A stretch of 59,387 bases of DNA from Acidobacteriota bacterium (GCA_016195985.1 JACPYP010000026.1:1-59387); one strand, 5' to 3'. Positions 41,682 to 51,435 are shown, counted from the first letter of the stretch. Numbers and translations: made by a program. Notes: a model not told the origin generated them from the sequence alone.

Positions 41682-42673
41682 CTCAAGTTCCGATGCAAAC
41701 CACCGCCCAAGCTCCGCCCGTTCTCGTTCCCCCGGTCCGCGGCCAGGAGGGGGTCCGCCCGGCCGCGCGGGCCGGACTGGCGGCACTCCAGGCCGTGGTG
41801 GTGGGAAAGGAAGCCCAGGTGCGGCGGGCCTTCGCCACCATGCTGGCCGGCGGACACGTCCTGCTGGAAGATCTGCCCGGCGTGGGCAAGACCACGCTGG
41901 CCAAGGGCCTCGCCCGCATCCTCGGCGGCACCTTCCAGCGGGTGCAGGGGACCAATGATCTGCTGCCTTCGGACCTGCTCGGCGTCCACCTCTGGGATGC
42001 CAAGGAGCAGGGCTTCCGCTTCCAGCCCGGGCCCGTGTTCTGCCACGTGCTGCTGCTGGACGAGCTGAACCGAATCGGCCCCAAGACCCAGAGCGCCATG
42101 CTGGAGGCCATGGTGGAGGGCCAGGTCACCCTGGACCGCAGCACCCACAAGCTGCCCGAGCCCTTCTTCGTCATCGCCACGCAGAACCCGCTGGACCACG
42201 CGGGCACCTTCCCCCTGCCGGAAAGCCAGCTGGACCGCTTCTCCTGCACCATCCACCTGGGCTATCCCGACCGGGCCGCCGAGCGGCTCATCCTCACGGG
42301 CGGAGCCGGCGCCGAGCGCCTGGATTCCCTCACGCCTGCGCTGGATCTGGAGGGCTGGCGCCAGGCCCGCTGGGCGGTGCATCGCGTCCAGGTGGCCGAG
42401 CCGGTGCTGGACTATGTGGAGCGCATGGTGGAGCGCATCCGCTCCGGGGGCGGCTTCTGCTCCACCCGCGCCGCCAAACATTGGATCGGCCTGGCCCAGG
42501 CCGAGGCCTGGCTGGAGGGCCGTGACTTCATCACGCCCGACGATCTGCAGCGCACCCTCGCTGACACCATGGCCCACCGGGGCAGCCTCGATGACCGCCG
42601 TCTCAATCGCGGTGAGCGGCGGGAGCAGTTGACCCGCCTCCTGAAGGAAGTGCCGGTGGGGTGGGCGCCTTGA
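41678..42673 (+). CDS. moxR: MoxR-family AAA+ ATPase
   Basis: A 331-residue cytoplasmic AAA+ ATPase of the AAA_3/MoxR group, chaperones for metal-cofactor enzymes and surface complexes. Walker A is EDLPGVGKTTLAKGLAR, Walker B LLLDELNRIGPKTQSAMLEA, sensor 1 VIATQNPLDHAGTFPLPESQ, followed by the C-terminal lid. The ATG at 41678 overlaps the regulator stop (ATGA) and has ggaagg upstream. The usual DUF58 and VWA-domain partner genes are not adjacent; instead a RodZ-like gene overlaps the 3' end. Confidence 0.94.
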   Translation: MTQVPMQTTAQAPPVLVPPVRGQEGVRPAARAGLAALQAVVVGKEAQVRRAFATMLAGGHVLLEDLPGVGKTTLAKGLARILGGTFQRVQGTNDLLPSDLLGVHLWDAKEQGFRFQPGPVFCHVLLLDELNRIGPKTQSAMLEAMVEGQVTLDRSTHKLPEPFFVIATQNPLDHAGTFPLPESQLDRFSCTIHLGYPDRAAERLILTGGAGAERLDSLTPALDLEGWRQARWAVHRVQVAEPVLDYVERMVERIRSGGGFCSTRAAKHWIGLAQAEAWLEGRDFITPDDLQRTLADTMAHRGSLDDRRLNRGERREQLTRLLKEVPVGWAP

Positions 42674-43488
42674 GACACGACGAGTCGGTCGGCCAGCTGG
42701 TGAGGGAGGCCCGGGAAGCGAAGGGCCTCAGCCGGGAGGATCTGGCCAAGGAACTCAAGCTGCCCATGCGCCACCTGGAGGCCATCGAGGCGGATGATTG
42801 GGTGTCCCTGCCGCCGGGCCGTCCCCGGCCCCTGGCCCGCCAGTTGGCGGACCGCCTGGGCGTCGATCTGGAATTCCACACCGGGGCCTTCCAGATCGTG
42901 CCCGGCGTCCGGGAGCTGGATCCTCCGGATCCCCGCCAGGAACGGCTGGAGCGGGTGGTGATGGGCATCCTGACAGTGGCCTCGGTGCTGGTGGTGCTCT
43001 GGCTGGTGGTGCCTGGGCCCAGCCTGGGCCGCAAGCCCGCGCCCAACCCCCTCGCCGTCCTGAGCAAGCCGACCCTGCCGCCGCCTCCGGCGCCCTCGGC
43101 CTCCCCCTTTCCGGTGCTGGGCGAGCTGCTGCCCGAGGCCCCCTTGAACGAGCAGGGGGCTCTGGTGAGCCTGCGCGCCATGGACACCTGCAACGTGCGG
43201 ATCGAGCCGGAGCCCAGTCAGGGCGGCCAGCTGCTCGCGCGCACCCTGCGCGTGTCCGAGCCCTGGCGGCTGCGGGTGAAGGGCCCCTTCACGGTGCAAT
43301 TGGACAATGCTGGAGTCGTGAACGTGGAAGTGGCGGGCCGCCGCATCGCCCACGGACAGAGCGTCGGCGAAACGTGGTCGGGCCGCTTCGATGCCGAAGG
43401 CCGATGGCTTCAGCCCGCCCTGCCGAGCCTCCCGGAAGGGGCGCCACCACCCGATGACGATGAAACCGAAGGCGGAACCAAGCCATGA
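42661..43488 (+). CDS. RodZ-like membrane protein with N-terminal helix-turn-helix
   Basis: A 275-residue bitopic protein. Residues 10-75 are an HTH_25-type helix-turn-helix (VGQLVREAREAKGLSREDLA, LPMRHLEAIEADDW), as in RodZ, which links MreB to the cell wall. A transmembrane helix lies at about 100-120 (VVMGILTVASVLVVLWLVV), then a Pro-rich linker and a beta-rich periplasmic domain (FTVQLDNAGVVNVEVAGRRI) like DUF4115. No mreB is in the window. The start is uncertain: GTG 42661 or TTG 42670; both overlap the moxR end. It is coupled to the next gene by ATGA. Confidence 0.82.
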   Translation: MGALRHDESVGQLVREAREAKGLSREDLAKELKLPMRHLEAIEADDWVSLPPGRPRPLARQLADRLGVDLEFHTGAFQIVPGVRELDPPDPRQERLERVVMGILTVASVLVVLWLVVPGPSLGRKPAPNPLAVLSKPTLPPPPAPSASPFPVLGELLPEAPLNEQGALVSLRAMDTCNVRIEPEPSQGGQLLARTLRVSEPWRLRVKGPFTVQLDNAGVVNVEVAGRRIAHGQSVGETWSGRFDAEGRWLQPALPSLPEGAPPPDDDETEGGTKP

Positions 43489-44594
43489 CCATGCATCCCA
43501 TTGTTGACCGCTTCCTGAAGGGCGACCTGCCCGAGCCCATGGCCATGGCTCTGGTGGGCGGCAGCCTTCCGGTGCCCTCCCTGGATCTGATGCAAGCCCT
43601 GGCCCACGCCGCCCTGACTGAATCGAAGTACACCCAGAGGGCCCTGGATTTCTTCGCCACCATGCCGGAATCCATGGTGACCGGCGCGGTGGCCGAACCC
43701 ATGGATCCGCCGCATCCTCTGCAGCTGGTGCTCTGCCACCGCAAGGAGCCGGCGCTGGTGGAGACGGCCCTGCTGAACCCCAGCTTGACGCCCGACATCG
43801 TGGAAGCGTCGGTGCCCAGCCTGCCAGGCAGCTCCCTCGAGATCGTGCTGAACAACCAGAAACTCTGGATGCAGCGCCCCCGCATCCTCGACCTGCTGGA
43901 AGAACACCCCGGAGGCGAGTACGTCGTCAAGCGCCGAGTGAACGAGTACCGCTTCGACATCCTGCGCCTCATTCCTGAGGAAGTGAAGCAGGAGCGGCTG
44001 GAGATCATCGACGAAGTGGAGGCCGGCCGGCTGGACCGCGCCTGGTCCGAACTGCCGCTGCCCAAGGAGAAAACCAAGGAGGAAGCGGACGCCGAAACCG
44101 AAACCGAGGAGATGGCCGCCGAACGTCGGCTGCAGGAGATGCGGCCGCCCCTCGACGACGAAGGCAACGAGATCAACTTGACCCTCACCCAGCGGGTGAT
44201 GCGCCTCAGCACCAACCAGAAGATCATGCTGGCCATCAAGGGCGGAAAGGAGGAACGCACCCTCCTCATCCGCGAAGCGAACCGGCTCATCCAGGTCAAC
44301 GTCATCCGCAACGGCCGCATCGGCGAAGGCGAGGTGGCCTACATCGCCCAGATGCGCACCGTGAACGAGGAAGTGCTCCGCATCATCTCCAACAGCCGTG
44401 AATGGATGAAGAAATATCCCATCACCAAGGCGCTGGTGATGAATCCCCGCACCCCGCTGCCCGTGGCCCTGACCCATTTCAAGCGGCTCTACGAAGCCGA
44501 CATGAAACTGCTCATCAAGGACCGCAACGTGCCCGAGCTGCTGCGCCGGGAGGCCAAGCGCCTGGTGGAGATGAAGGCAAAGGGCAAGAGCTGA
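43485..44594 (+). CDS. Conserved helical protein of unknown function
   Basis: A 369-residue soluble, mostly alpha-helical protein that I cannot assign to a named family. The N-terminal half suggests HEAT-like helical pairs (NPSLTPDIVEASVPSLPGSS); a charged linker of Glu/Thr/Lys lies near residues 195-225; the C-terminal half is Lys/Arg/Leu-rich (LTLTQRVMRLSTNQKIMLAI, MNPRTPLPVALTHFKRLYEA). Its ATG overlaps the stop of the RodZ-like gene, making it the fourth cistron of an overlapping unit with the degenerate regulator and moxR. A scaffold role is a guess. Confidence 0.8.
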   Translation: MTMHPIVDRFLKGDLPEPMAMALVGGSLPVPSLDLMQALAHAALTESKYTQRALDFFATMPESMVTGAVAEPMDPPHPLQLVLCHRKEPALVETALLNPSLTPDIVEASVPSLPGSSLEIVLNNQKLWMQRPRILDLLEEHPGGEYVVKRRVNEYRFDILRLIPEEVKQERLEIIDEVEAGRLDRAWSELPLPKEKTKEEADAETETEEMAAERRLQEMRPPLDDEGNEINLTLTQRVMRLSTNQKIMLAIKGGKEERTLLIREANRLIQVNVIRNGRIGEGEVAYIAQMRTVNEEVLRIISNSREWMKKYPITKALVMNPRTPLPVALTHFKRLYEADMKLLIKDRNVPELLRREAKRLVEMKAKGKS

Positions 44595-44606
44595 GCGTTT
44601 CGAGGT

Positions 44607-44999
44607 TCAGGGCTCGGCCCAGCAGGCGCCTTGTTCGGTGAGCAGCTCGCGCAGCACCGAGCGGTGGCAGTGGGCCTCATCCTCGCAATAACACCCCACC
44701 GAGAAGTCCCCGTGATGGGAGAGTGCGGCCAGCAGGGCGATGGCACGGCTGTTGTCCGGCGCGGCCATCTCGGCCTTGTATGCCTTGGTGAAGGCGGTCC
44801 ATTGCGCCGGCGTGGAGGCGGCCTGGCCCAGCTTCATGGTCTCAGGGCTGGGCGACAGATTGGGAAACCAGACGTCGTACCAATTCTGCGCGGCGAACTC
44901 GCTCTTCGGCACGCCCCGGGGAGGGCGGCGCACCGTGCCGATACGCGTGCCTTCGCCTGCCTGCCTCGGGCTTCCCAGCCGGACCACGCGCAACGCCAT
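44607..44999 (-). CDS. DUF488-family protein
   Basis: A 130-residue soluble protein. IGTVRRPPRGVPKSEFAAQN, WYDVWFPNLSPS and the C-terminal HHGDFSVGCYCEDEAHCHRS follow DUF488, whose Cys-x-Cys...Cys-His cluster at the end suggests metal or redox chemistry. Function unknown. I chose the ATG at 44999 because aaggag lies just upstream; a longer frame exists but is low in complexity. It ends 12 nt from the convergent helical-protein gene. Confidence 0.85.
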   Translation of the reverse strand: MALRVVRLGSPRQAGEGTRIGTVRRPPRGVPKSEFAAQNWYDVWFPNLSPSPETMKLGQAASTPAQWTAFTKAYKAEMAAPDNSRAIALLAALSHHGDFSVGCYCEDEAHCHRSVLRELLTEQGACWAEP

Positions 45000-45043
45000 G
45001 AGAACTCCTTCGTGTGGTTGGCCGCCTGCCGCGCCGGCCAGGC

Positions 45044-45313
45044 CTACTGAAAGAGGAGGTAACCCCGGGCCCGGGCCGGCGCCAGGGCTGGATAGGGCAG
45101 CAGGGGCAGGTCCAGCCTGGGCCTGCCCAGGGAGGCTTCCAGGGGATTGGAGGCCGTCAGGGCCACCACCCGCGCCTTCTCGGCGCTGTTCCACCGCGAA
45201 ATGAGAGGCATCCTCACTTCAAGCCCCTTCGGCGGCGCAGGCCGCGGCACCAGCACCTCGGAAGGCTCCGCCGAGGCCAGGCAACTGAGGGCAAGAAACA
45301 GGAACAACCGCAT
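45044..45313 (-). CDS. Small predicted secreted protein
   Basis: Unrecognised 89-residue protein with a signal peptide (MRLFLFLALSCLASA) and a Pro-rich mature part (EVLVPRPAPPKGLEVRMPLI, LDLPLLPYPALAPA). A ggagg site precedes the ATG. The signal peptide and ribosome-binding site favour a real gene; no homologue or partner is evident. It lies between the tRNA-Gly duplicated region and the DUF488 gene on the same strand. Confidence 0.6.
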   Translation of the reverse strand: MRLFLFLALSCLASAEPSEVLVPRPAPPKGLEVRMPLISRWNSAEKARVVALTASNPLEASLGRPRLDLPLLPYPALAPARARGYLLFQ

Positions 45314-45410
45314 GGATCGCCTCCCCGGTCCGGCCCAGCCGACCCGATGCCGTTGAGGGTGTCGGTCCGGCCCCGATGCGTCAAGAGACAATGGCGCGGA
45401 TGGTGTGAAC

Positions 45411-45514
45411 GGCTACCTGCCAGCGATTCAGCGATTTCAATCCCCGCCGATGCTTCTCCAATGCAAAAGGCCCGCTGGCGCGGGCCCTTTGCATTGGAGC
45501 GGGCGATGGGGATT
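45411..45514 (-). repeat. Partial tRNA-Gly 3' end plus terminator, copy 1
   Basis: A 104-bp copy of 45606-45709 (offset 195 bp) with a few mismatches. It carries the last 20 nt of the tRNA-Gly gene (45495-45514, CCA included) and the downstream hairpin (45459-45496) but no tRNA body. The 91 bp between copies (45515-45605) show no gene. Confidence 0.9.
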
Positions 45515-45605
45515 CCCTCGCCCTGCCAAGGCAGGACTCGGGCCGCGCGAATCGCTGGCACGCCGCTGATCCCCGGCAACAGCCCGCTGGACTGCCGCCG
45601 AGGGC

Positions 45606-45709
45606 GGCTACCTGCCAACGATTCAGCGATTTCAATCCCCGCCGATGCTTCTTCAATGCAAAAGGCCCGCTGGCGCGGGCCCTTTGCATTGGAGCGGGCG
45701 ATGGGGATT
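45606..45709 (-). repeat. tRNA-Gly 3' end plus terminator, copy 2 (with intact tRNA)
   Basis: The intact counterpart of 45411-45514. It comprises the last 20 nt of the functional tRNA-Gly gene, its terminator hairpin and about 45 bp of flank. Identity stops exactly inside the T arm, at 45709. Confidence 0.9.
45654..45691 (-). terminator. Terminator of tRNA-Gly
   Basis: Seventeen-nt arms (45654-45670 with 45675-45691) pair with one mismatch around a four-base loop. On the minus strand a TTTT run falls in the descending arm just after the G+C core. The hairpin begins at the CCA end of the tRNA. Confidence 0.75.
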
Positions 45710-45764
45710 GAACCCACGACATCAAGCTTGGGAAGCTTGCGTTCTACCACTGAACTACGCCCGC
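45690..45764 (-). tRNA. tRNA-Gly (anticodon CCC)
   Basis: On the minus strand the 75-nt gene has a seven-bp acceptor stem (GCGGGCG with CGCCCGC), D arm with AGTTCAGTGGTAGAACG, anticodon stem CAAGC/GCTTG around loop TTCCCAA (anticodon CCC), T arm GTGGGTTCAATCCCCAT, discriminator T and an encoded CCA. All arms fold. Confidence 0.97.
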
Positions 45765-45943
45765 GGCAGGCACCCATGCTAGCGCAAGTGGGGCCCCGGG
45801 GCCAAGTCGGGAGGCCTGGGGCGGAATGGCCACTCTTTATCAACCTTTGCTGGGCATCCGATAGGGGTGGGGTCTGCCTTGGCGACGGTACCGGGCACGA
45901 GGGTTCCGCCGGAAGGGCCGGTCCCGCCTGAGGGAGTGTGTCG

Positions 45944-48403
45944 ATGCCCATCGGACCCCGCTTGATCCCCACACCCCAGGCCGGCGGCCTGGACGCCCCC
46001 GGCATTATCGAGGCCTTCGCCCATCGCATGATGTATTCCGTGGCCAAGGAGCAGCACACCGCCAGCGATTTCGATGTGTACCAGGCCCTGGCCTTCGCCG
46101 TGCGCGACCGGGTGATGGAGCGGTGGTTCCAGACCCAGAGCACCTACTACCACCAGGACGCGAAGCGGGTCTACTACCTGTCCCTGGAATTCCTGATGGG
46201 CCGGGCCCTCGGCAACAACGTGATCAACCTCGGCGCGGGGGATGTCTATGCGGAGGCCATGCGGAAGCTGGGCTTCCGGCTGGAGGACATCGCCGAGCAG
46301 GAATGGGACGCGGGCCTGGGCAATGGCGGCCTGGGGCGTCTGGCCGCCTGCATTCTGGATGCGGCCGCGACGCTCGAACTGCCCTTCTACGGCTACGGGA
46401 TCCGCTATGAGTACGGCATCTTCCTCCAGAAGATCATCGACGGGCGCCAGGCGGAGTTTCCGGACGGCTGGCTGCGCTATGGGAATCCATGGGAGATCCA
46501 GCGGCCCGACGCCATCTTCCCCGTGCGTTTCTACGGCCATACCCACGGCCACATCGATGCGGAAGGCCAATACCGGGTGGCGTGGAGGGACACGCAGGAA
46601 GTGTGGGCCATGGCCTTCGACACGCCCGTGGCCGGCTACCGCAACGGCACCGTGAACACGCTGCGCCTGTGGTCTGCCAAGTCCAGCCGCGAGTTCGACC
46701 TGGCCCACTTCAACTCCGGGGAGTACGTGCGGGCCGTGGAGGACAAGACCCTTTCCGAAAACATTTCGAAGGTGCTCTACCCGGCCGACGACCAGAGCGC
46801 GGGCAAGGAGCTGCGCCTGAAGCAGCAGTATTTCTTCGTGTCGGCCACCCTCCAGGATGTGGTGCGCCGCTTCAAGAAGCGGCCCGCCTGGCATTGGGAA
46901 GAGCTTCCGGACAAGGTGGCCATCCAGATGAACGACACCCACCCGGCCCTGGTGGTGCCGGAGCTCATGCGGGTGCTGGTGGATCAGGAAGGGCTGGGCT
47001 GGGACCAGGCCTGGTCGCTCACCCAGCAGGTCTGCGCCTACACCAACCACACCATCTTGCCCGAGGCCATGGAGGTGTGGCCCATGGACCTCTGGCGCCG
47101 GCTGCTGCCCCGCCATGTGGAGATCGTCGAAGAAATCGACCGGCGTTTCCGGTTGGCGGTGCGCGAGCGCTATCCCTTCGACGACGCCAAGCTGCAGCGT
47201 CTGGCCATCGTGGACAATGGCCACAGCGTCCGCATGGCCAACCTCGCGATCGCAGGCAGCCACTCGGTGAATGGCGTGGCGCAGCTCCACACCGACATCC
47301 TGAAATCCTCCACCTTCGCGGAGATGAATGAGCTGTTCCCGGGCCGCATCAACAATAAGACCAATGGCATCACGCCAAGGCGGTGGCTGCTGAAATGCAA
47401 CCCGGGTCTGGCTTCGCTGGTGACCGAGGCCATCGGCGAGGGCTGGATCAAAAACCTGGACACCCTGCAGGGCTTGAGGCCCTTCGCCCGGGACGCGGCC
47501 TTCCGGGAGCGCTGGATCCAGATCAAGCGGTCGAACAAGGAGGCCCTGGCCGGGTGGACCGAACGGCATGAAAGCATCTGCCTCGATCCCGGCTTCCTCT
47601 TCGACGTGCAGGTGAAGCGCATCCATGAGTACAAGCGGCAGCTCCTGAACCTGCTGCACGTGGCCACGCTGTGGAACCGCTTGAGGGACGGCATCGACAC
47701 TGGCGCGCCGCGTGCAGTTCTCATCGGCGGCAAGGCCGCGCCCGCCTACTGGGCGGCCAAGCAGATCATCCACCTCACCCATGCCATGGCCCGGGCCATC
47801 CAAGCCGATCCGGCGGCCCGGGGGCGCCTCAGCCTGGCCTTCCTTCCCAACTACCGCGTGTCCCTGGCGGAGCTGGTCTTCCCCGCGGCGGAGCTGTCGG
47901 AACAGATCTCCACCGCGGGCACCGAGGCTTCGGGCACCGGCAACATGAAGGCGGCCCTCAACGGCGCCCTCACCATCGGCACCCTGGACGGCGCCAATGT
48001 GGAGATCCGCGAAGAGGTAGGCGAGGCCAACCTCTTCATCTTCGGCCACACGGCGGAGGCCATCGTGCGTCTGCGCGACGGGGGCTACCGCCCCAGGGAT
48101 TGGGCCCAGGGCAATCCCGAACTGCGGCGCGCCATCGACACCATCACCGCGCTCGAAGGCGGCCTGTTCCAGCCCTTGGGCCAGGCCCTGCTGGATTCCG
48201 ACCACTACTTCCATTGCGCCGATTACGCGGCCTACCTGGAAGCCCAGGAACGGGTGTCGGCCACCTACGCGGATCCGGCCGAATGGGCCCGGAAGTCCAT
48301 TCTCAACGTGGCGGGCATGGGAAAATTCTCCATCGACCGCACGGTAAGGGAATACGCTCGAGAGATCTGGGAAGCGCCCTTCGTACCGGTTCCGCTCCCC
48401 TGA
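45944..48403 (+). CDS. glgP: Glycogen/alpha-glucan phosphorylase
   Basis: Releases glucose-1-phosphate from glycogen or maltodextrins with PLP. The 819 residues are standard. The N-terminus includes KRVYYLSLEFLMGRALGNNV and GLGNGGLGRLAACILDAAAT; the catalytic part has NDTHPALVVPELMRVLVD, VKRIHEYKRQLLNLLHV, and TEASGTGNMKAALNGALTIG with the PLP Lys, then TLDGANVEI. The ATG at 45944 has agggag 7 nt upstream; GTG 45938 is possible. pfkA follows 25 nt after the stop. Confidence 0.97.
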   Translation: MPIGPRLIPTPQAGGLDAPGIIEAFAHRMMYSVAKEQHTASDFDVYQALAFAVRDRVMERWFQTQSTYYHQDAKRVYYLSLEFLMGRALGNNVINLGAGDVYAEAMRKLGFRLEDIAEQEWDAGLGNGGLGRLAACILDAAATLELPFYGYGIRYEYGIFLQKIIDGRQAEFPDGWLRYGNPWEIQRPDAIFPVRFYGHTHGHIDAEGQYRVAWRDTQEVWAMAFDTPVAGYRNGTVNTLRLWSAKSSREFDLAHFNSGEYVRAVEDKTLSENISKVLYPADDQSAGKELRLKQQYFFVSATLQDVVRRFKKRPAWHWEELPDKVAIQMNDTHPALVVPELMRVLVDQEGLGWDQAWSLTQQVCAYTNHTILPEAMEVWPMDLWRRLLPRHVEIVEEIDRRFRLAVRERYPFDDAKLQRLAIVDNGHSVRMANLAIAGSHSVNGVAQLHTDILKSSTFAEMNELFPGRINNKTNGITPRRWLLKCNPGLASLVTEAIGEGWIKNLDTLQGLRPFARDAAFRERWIQIKRSNKEALAGWTERHESICLDPGFLFDVQVKRIHEYKRQLLNLLHVATLWNRLRDGIDTGAPRAVLIGGKAAPAYWAAKQIIHLTHAMARAIQADPAARGRLSLAFLPNYRVSLAELVFPAAELSEQISTAGTEASGTGNMKAALNGALTIGTLDGANVEIREEVGEANLFIFGHTAEAIVRLRDGGYRPRDWAQGNPELRRAIDTITALEGGLFQPLGQALLDSDHYFHCADYAAYLEAQERVSATYADPAEWARKSILNVAGMGKFSIDRTVREYAREIWEAPFVPVPLP

Positions 48404-48428
48404 TCCACCTTTCGCAAGGAACGCCGCC

Positions 48429-49541
48429 ATGTCGAACAACATCCGTCGCATCGCCATTTCCACCGGTGGCGGCGACGCCCCGGGCCTCAACGCGGTGATC
48501 CGCGCCGTGGTGATCGCGGCCGCCAACCGGGGCTGGGAGTGCTACGGCATCCGCGAGGGCTTCAACGGCATCCTGTTTCCCGAACGTTTCGCCGAGGGCG
48601 GGCTCATGCGCCTGACGCGGGAGCGGGTCCGCGGCATCGGCCACCTGGGCGGCACCATCCTGGGCACCACCAACAAGGGCAATCCCCTGCATTTCCCCAT
48701 CAAGATGCCCGACGGCACCCTGCGGGAAGTGGACCGCACGGATGAAATCCTCGAGTTTTTCGCCCGCAAGGAGCTGGATGCCCTGGTGTCCATCGGCGGG
48801 GACGGCTCCCTCACCATCGCCAACGTCCTGCATCAGAAGGGGCTGAAGGTGGTGGGCGTGCCCAAGACCATCGACAACGATCTGGACAAGACCGCCACCA
48901 CCTTCGGCTTCGATTCGGCGGTGGCCTTCGCCACGGACTGCGTCGACCGGCTGCACAGCACCGCCGAAAGCCACCAGCGGGTGATGGTGGTGGAGATGAT
49001 GGGCCGCTATGCGGGCTGGATCGCCCTGAATTCGGGGATCGCCGGCAGCGCCCACGCCATCCTCATCCCGGAGATCCCCTTCGACCTGGAAAAGGTGGCG
49101 GCCAAGATCCGCCAGCGCGACCAGGAAGGCCGCATGTACTCTCTGGTGGTGGTGGCCGAGGGCGCCAATCCCGCCCATGGACACCGGGCGGTCATCGAAC
49201 AGGCGGGGGTGGGCCATGCCGAACGGCTGGGCGGCATCGGCGACTGGGTGGCCAAGTCCCTGCAGGCGCTCACAGGCAAGGATTCCCGGGTGGTGGTGCT
49301 GGGGCACCTGCTGCGCGGGGGCAGCCCCACCAGTTTCGACCGCCTGGCGGCCCTGCGCTTCGGCGCGGCCGCGGTGCGGGCCCTGGATGCGGGCCACAGC
49401 GGCGTCATGGTGGCCCTGGCCTTCCCGGATGTGAACTACGTGCCCCTGGAGGAGGTGGCGGGCCGCATGAAGGCCGTGCCTCTGGATTGCGACATCCTGC
49501 AGACAGGGCGCGACTTGGGGATCTGCTTCGGCGATTCGTGA
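48429..49541 (+). CDS. pfkA: 6-phosphofructokinase, mixed-type active site
   Basis: Phosphorylates fructose-6-phosphate at C1. The 370-residue length and STGGGDAPGLNAVIRA are typical. The phosphoryl-donor signatures are mixed: SIGGDGSLTIANVL (123-127) has the Gly typical of ATP enzymes, whereas VPKTIDNDLDKT (145-151) has the Lys typical of PPi-dependent ones. Sugar-phosphate motifs MMGRYAGWIAL and GHLLRGGSPTSFDR are present. The donor (ATP or PPi) is therefore uncertain. It lies between glgP (25 nt) and fba (75 nt) in the same direction. Confidence 0.93.
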   Translation: MSNNIRRIAISTGGGDAPGLNAVIRAVVIAAANRGWECYGIREGFNGILFPERFAEGGLMRLTRERVRGIGHLGGTILGTTNKGNPLHFPIKMPDGTLREVDRTDEILEFFARKELDALVSIGGDGSLTIANVLHQKGLKVVGVPKTIDNDLDKTATTFGFDSAVAFATDCVDRLHSTAESHQRVMVVEMMGRYAGWIALNSGIAGSAHAILIPEIPFDLEKVAAKIRQRDQEGRMYSLVVVAEGANPAHGHRAVIEQAGVGHAERLGGIGDWVAKSLQALTGKDSRVVVLGHLLRGGSPTSFDRLAALRFGAAAVRALDAGHSGVMVALAFPDVNYVPLEEVAGRMKAVPLDCDILQTGRDLGICFGDS

Positions 49542-49616
49542 CAGCCAGGGTGAAATTCCCTTTCGCAGAGAACCACCGGCTTGGATAGCCTGGAAGTTGG
49601 TCTACTCGGAGGATCC

Positions 49617-50642
<1,026 letters not shown>

Positions 50643-50654
50643 AAAAGGAATTCG

Positions 50655-50694
50655 CCACCAAGCACCCCGGCCACGCGGCCGGGGTGCTTGGTGG
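50655..50694. terminator. Strong bidirectional terminator between fba and livF
   Basis: An 18-bp perfect stem (50655-50672 with 50677-50694) and acgc loop are preceded by A residues and followed shortly by tttt. It serves both convergent operons. Confidence 0.9.
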
Positions 50695-50707
50695 TGATCT
50701 TTTGGGG

Positions 50708-51424
50708 TCAACCCAGGTAAGCGGCGATCACCCGTTCATCGCGGCTCAGCTCGGCGGGGGTGCCTTCCACGGCGATGCGGCCGCGTTCCATGACGTAGGC
50801 GTAGTCGGCCACTTCCAGGGCGCTCTTGGCGAACTGCTCCACCAGGAGGAGGGTGATGCCCTCTTCTTTCAGACGGCGGATGGTGCGGAAGACTTCCTGC
50901 ACGATGACCGGCGCCAGGCCCATGGAGGGCTCGTCCAGCAGCATGACCTTGGGCCGGGCCATGAGGGCGCGGCCAATGGCGAGCATCTGCTGCTCGCCAC
51001 CGGACAGGGTCCCCGCCGCTTGCTTGGTACGGTCCCGCAGGCGGGGAAACAGGTCGTAGACGCGATCCAGATCCGCCCTGGCCCGGGCCCGGAAGCCGAA
51101 GAAGCGGGGCAGGTGGGCGTAGGCGCCCAGGAGCAGGTTGTCCTCCACCGACAGCGGGCCGAACACCTTGCGGCCCTCAGGCGCGTGCGCCAGACCCAGG
51201 CGCGCGATGCGGGAGGCATCCAGGCCCTGCACTTCCTTGCCGTCCAGCAGCACCCTGCCGCGGCTGGGCTTGAGGCCGCCCGAGATGGCGCGCATGGTGG
51301 TGGTTTTTCCCGCGCCGTTGGCGCCGATGAGGGCCACGAGGGCGCCCTGTTTCACGGCCAGGGTGGTGCCGGTGAGCACTTCGCTGGCGCCGTAGCCCGC
51401 ATGGAGATCTTCCACCTGTAGCAT
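50708..51424 (-). CDS. livF: Branched-chain amino acid ABC transporter ATPase LivF
   Basis: A cytoplasmic ABC ATPase of 238 residues that powers branched-chain amino acid uptake. Walker A GANGAGKTTTMRAI, the LivF-type APEGRKVFGPLSVEDNLLLG, signature LSGGEQQMLAIGRALM, and Walker B VMLLDEPSMGLAP are present. The ATG at 51424 (MLQVEDLHAGYG) has aaggag upstream; ATG 51439 overlaps the livMG stop and is possible. It is the last gene of the operon. Confidence 0.95.
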   Translation of the reverse strand: MLQVEDLHAGYGASEVLTGTTLAVKQGALVALIGANGAGKTTTMRAISGGLKPSRGRVLLDGKEVQGLDASRIARLGLAHAPEGRKVFGPLSVEDNLLLGAYAHLPRFFGFRARARADLDRVYDLFPRLRDRTKQAAGTLSGGEQQMLAIGRALMARPKVMLLDEPSMGLAPVIVQEVFRTIRRLKEEGITLLLVEQFAKSALEVADYAYVMERGRIAVEGTPAELSRDERVIAAYLG

Positions 51425-51435
51425 GGCTGGCTCCT

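Noticed and set aside
45214-46143. Minus-strand frame reading through tRNA-Gly and its duplicated 3' end
   Set aside because: It translates tRNA and terminator sequence (GSIPIARSNAKGPRQ), a common artefact beside tRNA genes.
45779-48526. A minus-strand frame of about 915 codons opposite glgP
   Set aside because: No recognisable domain; glgP on the plus strand is certain.
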